DNA from: an uncultured Eubacteriales bacterium
Lineage (GTDB): Bacteria > Bacillota > Clostridia > Oscillospirales > Oscillospiraceae
Direction of reading: 5' to 3'
Length of the DNA: 22,230 nt
NCBI GenBank assembly: GCA_900544705.1
Contig: UQWH01000030.1
Location: 1-22,230, forward strand
Below the pieces are notes generated by a model. The model saw only the letters and a program-made list of their open reading frames with translations. It was not told where the DNA came from and did not search any database. This document shows positions 1 to 8,532 of this stretch, in pieces. Numbering within the stretch: the first letter of the stretch is position 1; every line of letters starts with the position of its first letter. Position numbers and translations under genes: made by a program.

Positions 1-1
1 C

Positions 2-1462
2 GGCAAGGACGGCCGGGACGGCGTTGACGGTACGGATGGTAAGGATGGCCGCGACGGTGTTGACGGCCAGAACGGTACAGACGGCGAAGACGGCGTCGGC
101 ATTACGGATGTGACGATCAATGCGGAAAATGAACTTGTTCTGACCTTCTCGGATCTGCGCAGCGTCAATCTGGGCTGCATTGTCGGCAAAGACGGCGCGG
201 ACGGAAAAGACGGCGTAAATGGCAAAGATGGCCGGGATGGTGTCGACGGTACGAACGGCGCAGACGGCAAGGACGGCACGGGAATCCAGAATGTGACGAT
301 CTCGCCGGAGGGCGCGCTCACCATGACGCTGACAAACGGCAGCGTTCTGAATCTTGGAAATATCAAGGGCGCCGACGGCATCGGCATCCTGAAATCCGAG
401 ATCAATGCCGACGGAGAGCTCCTCCTGACCTATTCGGACAACACGACGAAAAACCTCGGGAAAATCACGGGAACGAACGGCGCAAACGGCGTCGACGGCG
501 TCGGCATCAAGAACGTCACGCTCTCCTCTGCGGGCGACCTGAGCATCCTCATGACGGATAACAGCGTGTATAACCTTGGCAACATCAAGGGCGAAAAGGG
601 CGAGAAGGGCGACCCCGGCGAGAAGGGCGAAAAGGGCGAGAAAGGCGACCCCGGCGAGAAGGGCGAAAAGGGCGAGAAAGGCGACCCCGGCGAGAAGGGC
701 GAAAAGGGAGACAAGGGCGATCCCGGAGAAAACGGCAAGGACGGCAGGGGAATCGCCAGCACCGAGCTGATAAACGGCGAGCTTGTGATCACCTATACCG
801 ATGGTACGAGCGATAATCTGGGAAAGATCAATAACCAAAATCAAAGCCAAAGCACGGAGTATCTTCAATTCGATCTGCTTGAAGATGATACGTTCATGGT
901 TTCGATAAAGAGTGATTACAAAGCGCTTATTGAAGAGGTATACATACCTTCGGAGCATAATGGTAGAAAGGTTACGGTGATTTATTCGTTTTCAAAATGT
1001 CCTCTACTAAAAAAAGTGGTTATGCCGGATTCAATCGCTTTGATTAACAATGCGGCTTTTTTGGGATGTTCCTCGCTGAATGACATCACATTCTCAAATA
1101 ATCTTAAAGAAATAAGGGCAAGTGCATTTTATAATTGCACCTCTTTAACGCATCTTGATCTTCCTCAGAGTTTAGAGAAAAATGGTAGTGGTTGCTTTAT
1201 CGGCTGTACGAATCTGAAAGAATTGACCATCCCGGAAAATGTGAATGAAATAGCGGGCGGAGGCGCATCTCAGTTTGAAAACTCCGGTGTGACACGTGTG
1301 ATATTTAAGAATCCCAATGGATGGAGCCGTACAGCTCCTACGACCTCTTCCGTAACGAAAATATCGTCTGACACATTATCTGACCCGGAGAAAGCGTATA
1401 AGCTGCTGATGACAGAGTTTAACTATGCATATAATAAATATGCAACATTTATCCGAGAGTGA
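2..1462 (+). CDS. Collagen-like / leucine-rich repeat surface protein, 5' partial
   Basis: The frame is open from the window edge, so the start lies upstream; a GTG at 110 falls inside a repeat and is not a credible start. The product begins with Gly-X-Y text (GKDGRDGVDG type). It then alternates such tracts with five copies of a module of roughly 30 residues that ends in a 'GELxLTYxDGTxxNLGxI' pattern. A purely Glu/Lys/Asp/Pro Gly-X-Y tract lies at 590-750. From about 860 to 1330 the text changes to BspA-like (LRR_5) repeats with 'AFxxCxSLxxLxxPxxL' signatures. Families of this kind are extracellular; collagen-like tracts form rods or trimers and BspA repeats bind host or matrix ligands. No C-terminal LPXTG or membrane anchor is present, so any anchor must be N-terminal, off the window. 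The LRR part is clearly richer in A+T than the collagen part, which suggests a mosaic origin. Confidence 0.85.
   Translation, partial: GKDGRDGVDGTDGKDGRDGVDGQNGTDGEDGVGITDVTINAENELVLTFSDLRSVNLGCIVGKDGADGKDGVNGKDGRDGVDGTNGADGKDGTGIQNVTISPEGALTMTLTNGSVLNLGNIKGADGIGILKSEINADGELLLTYSDNTTKNLGKITGTNGANGVDGVGIKNVTLSSAGDLSILMTDNSVYNLGNIKGEKGEKGDPGEKGEKGEKGDPGEKGEKGEKGDPGEKGEKGDKGDPGENGKDGRGIASTELINGELVITYTDGTSDNLGKINNQNQSQSTEYLQFDLLEDDTFMVSIKSDYKALIEEVYIPSEHNGRKVTVIYSFSKCPLLKKVVMPDSIALINNAAFLGCSSLNDITFSNNLKEIRASAFYNCTSLTHLDLPQSLEKNGSGCFIGCTNLKELTIPENVNEIAGGGASQFENSGVTRVIFKNPNGWSRTAPTTSSVTKISSDTLSDPEKAYKLLMTEFNYAYNKYATFIRE
590..724 (+). repeat. 36-bp tandem repeat coding for collagen-like Gly-X-Y
   Basis: One 27-bp unit at 590 (GEKGEKGDP) is followed by three 36-bp units at 617, 653 and 689, each coding for four Gly-X-Y triplets. 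The first two 36-bp units are almost identical at DNA level and the third carries a few changes (GDKGDP). Such near-identical units are prone to slippage, so copy number is likely to vary between strains and may be collapsed in assemblies. Confidence 0.9.
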
Positions 1463-1501
1463 AAAGTAGTTTATAAGCAAAAGCATGATCAAATCGGAAG
1501 C

Positions 1502-1870
1502 ATGGTGACGAAAATGATAGAAAACACGAGCCAGACTGTCCGGAAAGTATCCGCAAAGATCCCGGAAACGGAAATTGCGCTTGCCAAGGCCTACATTCAG
1601 GGAGCCGTCCATGCTCATTGCAGCAGCAATCCGGCGAGCGAATTGTCTGTGCGCATTTTGTTCGGCGGGGATAACAGAGATTGGGGAAACACCCCGCTCC
1701 AAGCTATTTATGAATACCATAAAGACATAAAAAAGGCGAAAGACCCGGCGGGCGATGCGGCAAAGGATGTTGGCTGGCTGCTGAAAGCGGTTCTTACCGA
1801 AGATGCAAGAACATTTGAATATGTTGGTAAGGACACAGGGGGTATTTACAGAATACGGCAATCGAACTGA
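1502..1870 (+). CDS. Conserved-looking small protein of unknown function
   Basis: This 122-residue protein is soluble, with no signal peptide or membrane segment, and I do not recognise a named domain. The middle part, 'ALAKAYIQGAVHAHC' followed by 'RILFGGDNRDW' and 'AAKDVGWLLKAVL', has the look of a compact, mostly helical conserved domain, and I recall similar short proteins in gut clostridia without a function. The start is uncertain. ATG 1502 is only one base after a GGAAG at 1496-1500, while ATG 1514 would leave 13 bases and give 118 residues. The gene is in the same frame as the surface protein upstream, separated by one TGA and 13 sense codons. A strong terminator follows 20 bases after the stop. 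Confidence 0.65.
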   Translation: MVTKMIENTSQTVRKVSAKIPETEIALAKAYIQGAVHAHCSSNPASELSVRILFGGDNRDWGNTPLQAIYEYHKDIKKAKDPAGDAAKDVGWLLKAVLTEDARTFEYVGKDTGGIYRIRQSN

Positions 1871-1889
1871 ATACATGAGAATAAACAAC

Positions 1890-1927
1890 CCGCTGGGGCG
1901 TGCAATGCACGCCCCGGCGGTGTTTTC
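1890..1927 (+). terminator. Rho-independent terminator
   Basis: A 14-bp stem (1890-1903 with 1907-1920, one G-T pair) closes on a 3-base loop and is followed by TGTTTTCGTT. It ends the rightward surface-protein/small-protein unit. An A-rich flank on the left side (ATAAACAA) means it may also serve the leftward sdaA gene, whose stop codon is about 20 bases away. Confidence 0.8.
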
Positions 1928-1945
1928 GTTATCGTCTTATTAAAC

Positions 1946-3157
1946 TTACGCCCGGCGGCGGTCATAGAGGCGGGCGAGGCCGCCCTCGGAGGTTTCGCGG
2001 TACTTGGAGCTGATGTGTACGCCGGTTTCCTTCATCGTGCGCACGACCATGTCAAAGCTGATGTTCCGCGAGCCGCACAAGAGGCTCGACAGGTTGAAGG
2101 CGTCGATGGCGCGCTTGGCGGCGACGGCGTTGCGCTCGATGCAGGGGATCTGCACCAGTCCGCAGATGGGGTCGCAGGTCAGGCCGAGCTGGTGCTCCAT
2201 GGCGATCTCCGCGGCGTACTCGGTTTCGTTGATGGTCTTGCCCATCAGGTGGCACAGCGCCGCGGCGGCCATGGAGCAGGCCGTGCCGATCTCCGCCTGA
2301 CAGCCGCATTCCGCGCCGGAAATGGAGGCGTTGCGCTTGACCAGACTGCCGAACAGGCCGGCCACGGCCAGCGCTTCGAGCACCTTGCGGTCGGGGATAT
2401 TGTGCCGCTTCTGCATATACAGCAGCACCGACGGAAGTACGCCCGCAGAACCGCAGGTCGGTGCGGTGACGATGGTGCCGTTGTCGGCGTTCTGCTCCGC
2501 AATGGCAAAGGCATAGGAGCAGACCATGCGCAGCTCGCGGATCTGCGGCAGCTCATCCGGCTTTTCCTGCGCGTACAGGCGCTTGGCCTTGCGCTCGACC
2601 TGTAAGCCGCCCGGCAGGATGCCTTCGGCGTTCAGACCGTCGTCAATGGACTTTTTCATGGCGGCCCAGACCTCCGCGAGGAAGTCCCAGATCTCCGGGC
2701 CTTCGTTCAGATCGACATATTCGCTCAGGGAGATGTAGCGCCAGCGGCAGAACTGCTCGATCTCCGCGAAGGAATTCTCCGGGTAGATCTCCTCGCTCGC
2801 GGCGGTGTCCTCTCCGTCCACGACGATGTCGCCGCCGCCGATGGACTGCACGCGCATCGTGCCGATCTGCTCCTCGCCCTGATAGGCAAAGAAGTCCAGC
2901 GTGTTCGGATGCGGCAGGTCGGCGGGGGAGTCCTCGGAAAAGATGACTTCGGTTCTGTCCTTGCCCAGCACCTCATAGAGCACGCGGTCGGTGCCGTGGC
3001 CGCGGCCGGTCTTGGACAGCGATGCGTAAAGAACGACGCGGTAGCGCTCCGCATCGGGATAGCGTTTCAGGAAGAGTTTTGCCGCGCGCTCCGGCCCCAT
3101 GGTGTGGGAGCTGGACGGACCTTTGCCGATCTTGTAAACGTCACGGATCGATTTCAT
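1946..3157 (-). CDS. sdaA: L-serine dehydratase, single-chain, iron-sulfur dependent
   Basis: The enzyme deaminates L-serine to pyruvate and ammonia using an oxygen-sensitive [4Fe-4S] cluster in the cytoplasm. The 403-residue chain joins the beta domain (about 1-150, with 'GPSSSHTMGPERA' near the N-terminus) to the alpha domain (about 170-403). Cys286, Cys328 and Cys339 have the 42- and 11-residue spacing of the three cluster ligands known in the Legionella enzyme. Substrate-pocket text such as 'TAPTCGSAGVLP' and 'KYRETSEGGLA' is present. The chain ends in LYDRRRA, without the C-terminal cysteine that the Legionella enzyme uses as fourth ligand. The start is fixed by GGAGG about 10 bases upstream. 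A consensus promoter lies at 3196-3223. Confidence 0.95.
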   Translation of the reverse strand: MKSIRDVYKIGKGPSSSHTMGPERAAKLFLKRYPDAERYRVVLYASLSKTGRGHGTDRVLYEVLGKDRTEVIFSEDSPADLPHPNTLDFFAYQGEEQIGTMRVQSIGGGDIVVDGEDTAASEEIYPENSFAEIEQFCRWRYISLSEYVDLNEGPEIWDFLAEVWAAMKKSIDDGLNAEGILPGGLQVERKAKRLYAQEKPDELPQIRELRMVCSYAFAIAEQNADNGTIVTAPTCGSAGVLPSVLLYMQKRHNIPDRKVLEALAVAGLFGSLVKRNASISGAECGCQAEIGTACSMAAAALCHLMGKTINETEYAAEIAMEHQLGLTCDPICGLVQIPCIERNAVAAKRAIDAFNLSSLLCGSRNISFDMVVRTMKETGVHISSKYRETSEGGLARLYDRRRA

Positions 3158-3195
3158 TTTTATTTTCCTCCGGTTTTCTCTTCTGTGCTGCTTCC

Positions 3196-3223
3196 ATTAT
3201 AACAGTTCTTCAGGAAAAATCAA
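3196..3223 (-). promoter_or_regulatory. Sigma-A type promoter of sdaA
   Basis: Read leftward, TTGATT (3218-3223) and a perfect TATAAT (3196-3201) are 16 bases apart, about 40 bases before the sdaA start. The -35 box overlaps the stop codon of the small upstream gene, so sdaA can be transcribed independently of it. Confidence 0.75.
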
Positions 3224-3387
3224 CACGATGCCGTTTCTTTCTGCCGCATTGCCTCCAGCGAAAGCTCGCCGGCCAGCTTGAACAGCGCGTCGGAGAGCAC
3301 CGTTTCCAGCGGCAGTCCGGCCAGCGCGGCGACGTGCCGGTAAAACGCCGCGGTGGTATTGTCGAGGGTGATGGTGATCTGCACCAT
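3220..3387 (-). CDS. Small ribbon-helix-helix-like protein
   Basis: I place the start at the ATG ending at 3387, which has GGGAGG seven bases upstream; a longer open frame reaches to 3528 but would run across the proS promoter and start. The 55-residue product begins with an alternating strand-like stretch (VQITITLD), then a helix and a second helix (LPLETVLSDALFKLAGEL). This order and length fit the CopG/Arc ribbon-helix-helix fold of small DNA-binding regulators and antitoxins. No toxin gene is adjacent. It lies just upstream of sdaA in the same direction, so it could regulate sdaA or the divergent proS, but this is inference. Confidence 0.6.
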   Translation of the reverse strand: MVQITITLDNTTAAFYRHVAALAGLPLETVLSDALFKLAGELSLEAMRQKETASC

Positions 3388-3460
3388 ATGGCAGCCTCCC
3401 TTGTGCTGAGAAGTTACCGGAAAAAGGGATTGCCCGGCATAATTCATCCTATGCAGGCAC

Positions 3461-3487
3461 TTGACATCCGTGATAAAATAATATAAG
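3461..3487 (+). promoter_or_regulatory. Candidate promoter of proS
   Basis: TTGACA at 3461-3466 is followed after 15 bases by TATAAG at 3482-3487, 34 bases before the proS ATG. The -35 box is perfect but the spacing is short; a -10 at 3484 (TAAGTG) with 17 bases is the alternative. Confidence 0.55.
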
Positions 3488-3521
3488 TGTAAAAAACTGC
3501 TTTCAGAAAGGCTGAGGGGAT

Positions 3522-4958
3522 ATGGCAAAAGAGAAAAAAGTGGAACAGATCACCGATATGGAGGTAGACTTTGCCCAGTGGTACACCGACGTGTGCAAAA
3601 AGGCGGAGCTGATCGACTATTCCTCCGTCAAGGGAATGTTCGTCTATCGCCCATATGGCTATGCCATCTGGGAGAATATCCAGAGAATCATGGATGCGGA
3701 GTTCAAAAAGACCGGCGCGGAGAATGTCTATATGCCGATGCTGATCCCCGAATCCCTGCTTCAGAAGGAAAAGGATCATGTCGAGGGCTTCGCACCGGAG
3801 TGCGCGTGGGTCACGATGGGCGGCAGCGAAAAGCTGGAAGAACGCCTGTGCATCCGTCCGACTTCGGAAACGCTTTTCTGCGAGCATTTCCATGACATCA
3901 TCCATTCCTGGCGCGACCTGCCGAAGATGTACAACCAGTGGTGCAGCGTGCTGCGCTGGGAAAAGACCAGCCGCCCCTTCCTGCGCCACCGCGAATTCCT
4001 CTGGCAGGAGGGTCACACCATGCACGCCACCGCGCAGGAGGCGCGCGAGGAGACCGAGCGTATGCTCAACGTCTATGCGGATTTCTGCGAAAATGTGCTT
4101 GCCATGCCCGTGACCCGCGGCCAGAAGACCGACAAGGAGAAGTTCAACGGCGCAGAGGCGACCTACACGATCGAGTGCATGATGCACGACCGCAAGGCGT
4201 TGCAGGCCGGAACCTCCCACTACTTCGGCGACGGCTTCGCCAAGGCGTTTGATATTCACTTTACCGATAAGAACAACCAGCAGTGCTTCCCGTTCCAGAC
4301 CTCCTGGGGCGTTTCTACCCGTCTGATCGGCGGCATCATCATGACCCACGGCGACAACAGCGGCCTCGTCCTGCCGCCCAAAATCGCACCCGTGCAGCTC
4401 GTGGTCATCCCCATCGCCATGCACAAGGAGGGTGTGTTGGAGAAAGCACGCGAGGTTGCGGCAGCCCTGAGCGCAGCCGGACTGCGCGTGAAGATCGACG
4501 AATCCGAGCAGAGCCCCGGCTGGAAGTTTGCTGAGTATGAGATGAAGGGCGTGCCCCTGCGTCTGGAGCTTGGCCCGAAGGACATCGAGCAGAACCAGTG
4601 CGTGCTGGTTCGCCGCGACAATGGCGAAAAGAGCTTCGTCTCTCTCGACGGCCTGTCCGACACCGTGGAAGCAATGCTGGACGCCGTCCACCACGGTATG
4701 TACGAAAAGGCAAAGAAAAACCTGACCGAGCACACCTACGATGCCGAAACGATGGAAGAGTCAAAGCGCTTGCAGCAGGAAAACGGCGGATTTATCCGCA
4801 CGATGTGGTGCGGCGAGGAGGCCTGCGAGCTTCGCATGAAGGAAGAGGCCGGCATGACCAGCCGCTGCATCCCCTTTGCGCAGGAGCATCTGGGCGACCG
4901 CTGCGCCATTTGCGGCAAGCCTGCCAAGAAGATGATCTACTGGGGCGTCGCATATTAA
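3522..4958 (+). CDS. proS: Prolyl-tRNA synthetase, short archaeal/eukaryote-like form
   Basis: The enzyme activates proline with ATP and charges tRNA-Pro. At 478 residues, with no inserted editing domain between motifs 2 and 3, it belongs to the short type (ProRS type 3) and not the 560-570 residue bacterial type. Class II signatures are visible: 'RWEKTSRPFLRHREFLWQEGHT' spans motif 2, and the glycine-rich 'GGIIMTHGDNSG' is motif 3. An anticodon-binding domain follows (about 285-400). A C-terminal zinc-binding region has Cys430 and Cys435 (CGEEAC) and Cys461 and Cys464 (CAIC), and the chain ends in a Tyr, as is usual for this type. The start ATG has GAAAGG ten bases upstream. The gene stands alone between its own promoter and a strong hairpin. 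Confidence 0.97.
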   Translation: MAKEKKVEQITDMEVDFAQWYTDVCKKAELIDYSSVKGMFVYRPYGYAIWENIQRIMDAEFKKTGAENVYMPMLIPESLLQKEKDHVEGFAPECAWVTMGGSEKLEERLCIRPTSETLFCEHFHDIIHSWRDLPKMYNQWCSVLRWEKTSRPFLRHREFLWQEGHTMHATAQEAREETERMLNVYADFCENVLAMPVTRGQKTDKEKFNGAEATYTIECMMHDRKALQAGTSHYFGDGFAKAFDIHFTDKNNQQCFPFQTSWGVSTRLIGGIIMTHGDNSGLVLPPKIAPVQLVVIPIAMHKEGVLEKAREVAAALSAAGLRVKIDESEQSPGWKFAEYEMKGVPLRLELGPKDIEQNQCVLVRRDNGEKSFVSLDGLSDTVEAMLDAVHHGMYEKAKKNLTEHTYDAETMEESKRLQQENGGFIRTMWCGEEACELRMKEEAGMTSRCIPFAQEHLGDRCAICGKPAKKMIYWGVAY

Positions 4959-4976
4959 CGATATGATATTATTTCA

Positions 4977-5010
4977 AAAGCGCCGCGATGAAAATCGCGG
5001 CGCTTTGCAA
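4977..5010 (+). terminator. Terminator hairpin after proS
   Basis: A perfect 13-bp stem (4977-4989 with 4994-5006) closes on a GAAA tetraloop 19 bases after the proS stop. The stem ends in CTTT, but the following bases are GCAATG, so the U tract is short. Confidence 0.7.
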
Positions 5011-5019
5011 TGCATATGA

Positions 5020-5054
5020 AAGCAGCAGGCAAGTGGCTGACTTGCCTGCTGCTT
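5020..5054. repeat. Perfect 15-bp inverted repeat, second hairpin after proS
   Basis: Arms at 5020-5034 and 5040-5054 match perfectly around a 5-base loop GGCTG. No U tract follows on either strand, so it does not look like an intrinsic terminator. It sits 16 bases before the Shine-Dalgarno-like AGAGGGGG of a 17-codon ORF. Confidence 0.75.
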
Positions 5055-5076
5055 CCGGTATAAATAGAGGGGGAAA

Positions 5077-5130
5077 ATGAAAAAGAAAAACTCAACACTT
5101 ACAGTTTTTATTGTAGACGGGAGTTGTTAA
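5077..5130 (+). CDS. Possible 17-codon small ORF
   Basis: ATG 5077 is preceded by AGAGGGGG with three bases between, and reads MKKKNSTLTVFIVDGSC before TAA at 5128. The strong purine run and Lys-rich start are suggestive, but so short a frame can arise by chance in A-rich DNA. It lies between the proS hairpins and the alaS promoter, and would need its own promoter or read-through from proS. It contains one alanine-free peptide, so it is not an alanine attenuator leader. Confidence 0.25.
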   Translation: MKKKNSTLTVFIVDGSC

Positions 5131-5185
5131 AAATATAACCCAAAAGAAATTAAGTTTTTATTAAGTTGGAAAAATGTTTTCGTGG

Positions 5186-5214
5186 TTGACAAATGCGGCT
5201 GTCCCTGTTAGAAT
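5186..5214 (+). promoter_or_regulatory. Promoter of the alaS operon
   Basis: TTGACA (5186-5191) and TAGAAT (5209-5214) are separated by exactly 17 bases, so transcription should start near 5221. The 55 bases upstream are very A/T-rich and include a direct repeat of ATTAAGTT, which resembles an UP element. Confidence 0.85.
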
Positions 5215-5220
5215 ACGAAT

Positions 5221-5455
5221 GTAATATCGGAATTATGCGTTGAGGAAGCCAGTGCCTACCGGCGGCAGCAGCGAGCAGGGGAATGGTGAAAGCCCTGTGG
5301 CAAGCAGTAGGTTCAGCCACTTCTGAGCAGCCCGCGAGGAGCGGGACGCTTCATCTCCGTTAAAGGATGACTTAAGATACCGCCTCAGGCGGTAATTAGG
5401 GTGGTACCGCGAGTGAGCCTCGCCCCTATGTTGGGGTGGGGTGTATTTTTTTATC
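5221..5455 (+). ncRNA. T-box riboswitch leader of alaS (alanine)
   Basis: This leader senses uncharged tRNA-Ala and controls read-through into alaS. The signature T-box sequence TTAGGGTGGTACCGCG lies at 5396-5411, and its GGTACC core holds the bases that pair with the tRNA acceptor end. Stem I spans about 5230-5330, with a distal-loop text GGTGAAAGCC at 5285-5294. On the 3' side of stem I, GCC at 5316-5318 followed by A is the best candidate for the specifier codon, which fits alanine and the downstream gene. A terminator hairpin follows. The assignment as T-box is firm; the exact specifier is inferred by hand folding. Confidence 0.93.
5417..5452 (+). terminator. Regulated terminator of the T-box
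   Basis: GCCTCGCCCC (5417-5426) pairs with GGGGTGGGGT (5433-5442), with wobble pairs, over a 6-base loop and is followed by ATTTTTTT. It lies directly after the antiterminator sequence, as expected for a transcription-attenuating T-box. Confidence 0.88.
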
Positions 5456-5478
5456 AACTGATTGGAGGATCAATTCCC

Positions 5479-8118
<2,640 letters not shown>

Positions 8119-8130
8119 GAGGGAAATCAT

Positions 8131-8469
8131 ATGAACGACTGCATTTTCTGCAAGATCATTGCGGGAGAGATCCCGTCGAAAAAGCTCTATGAGGATGAAC
8201 TGTGCCTCGCCTTCTATGACATTCAGCCGCTTGCACCGCAGCATTTTCTTGTGGTGCCGAAGACGCATATTGCCTCCGCAGCGGAGCTGACGGAGGACAA
8301 TGCCGCGCTGGTCGGGCATATCTTTGCCGTAATCGCGAAGCTGACGAAGCAGCTCGGCTTTTCCGAGGGCTTCCGCGTAGTGACGAATTGCGGCGCGGAT
8401 GCGGGCCAGACGGTCCGGCATCTGCACTTCCATGTGCTCGGCGGAAAGCCGCTGGGCAGCTTCAACTAA
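8131..8469 (+). CDS. hinT: HIT family nucleotide hydrolase (HinT-like)
   Basis: The 112-residue protein carries the histidine triad His97, His99 and His101 (HLHFHVLGG), which forms the active site of purine nucleoside phosphoramidases of the Hint branch. Cys4 and Cys7 (CIFC) match the N-terminal zinc-binding pair seen in many bacterial members. Known Hint enzymes split aminoacyl-adenylates such as lysyl-AMP, so the place just behind a tRNA synthetase is suggestive. It follows alaS by 12 bases with an AGAGGG site in the gap, so the two are almost certainly co-transcribed. Confidence 0.93.
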   Translation: MNDCIFCKIIAGEIPSKKLYEDELCLAFYDIQPLAPQHFLVVPKTHIASAAELTEDNAALVGHIFAVIAKLTKQLGFSEGFRVVTNCGADAGQTVRHLHFHVLGGKPLGSFN

Positions 8470-8481
8470 TATTTTCTTGTC

Positions 8482-8506
8482 AGGACGGGCGTGAAACACC
8501 CGTCCT
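8482..8506 (+). other. Hairpin between hinT and comEC
   Basis: AGGACGGG pairs with CCCGTCCT (8 bp, extended by two more pairs past a bulge). There is no real U tract after it, so it is at most a weak terminator or an RNA-processing or stability element separating comEC expression from the aminoacylation genes. Confidence 0.4.
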
Positions 8507-8532
8507 GCTTGCTATCGGGAAGGAGGGACGAT

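Noticed and set aside
590..750. Could the tandem repeats be a CRISPR array?
   Set aside because: There are no spacers; the units are contiguous, in frame, and code for Gly-X-Y triplets.
430..792. Frame coding for Ser-Pro-Phe repeats on the - strand
   Set aside because: This is the reverse reading of the Gly-Glu-Lys collagen tandem repeat, so the repeat structure is a by-product.
1376..1888. 170-codon frame opposite the small protein at 1502
   Set aside because: It has no ribosome site and runs through the terminator stem; the + strand frame has a more protein-like composition.
3388..3528. Longer N-terminus for the ribbon-helix-helix-like protein
   Set aside because: It would run across the proS promoter and ribosome site, and its text is not protein-like; the internal ATG has a good ribosome site.
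3444..4733. Open frame of 429 codons opposite proS
   Set aside because: It is a mirror of a well-supported synthetase gene, with no ribosome site or recognisable motifs.
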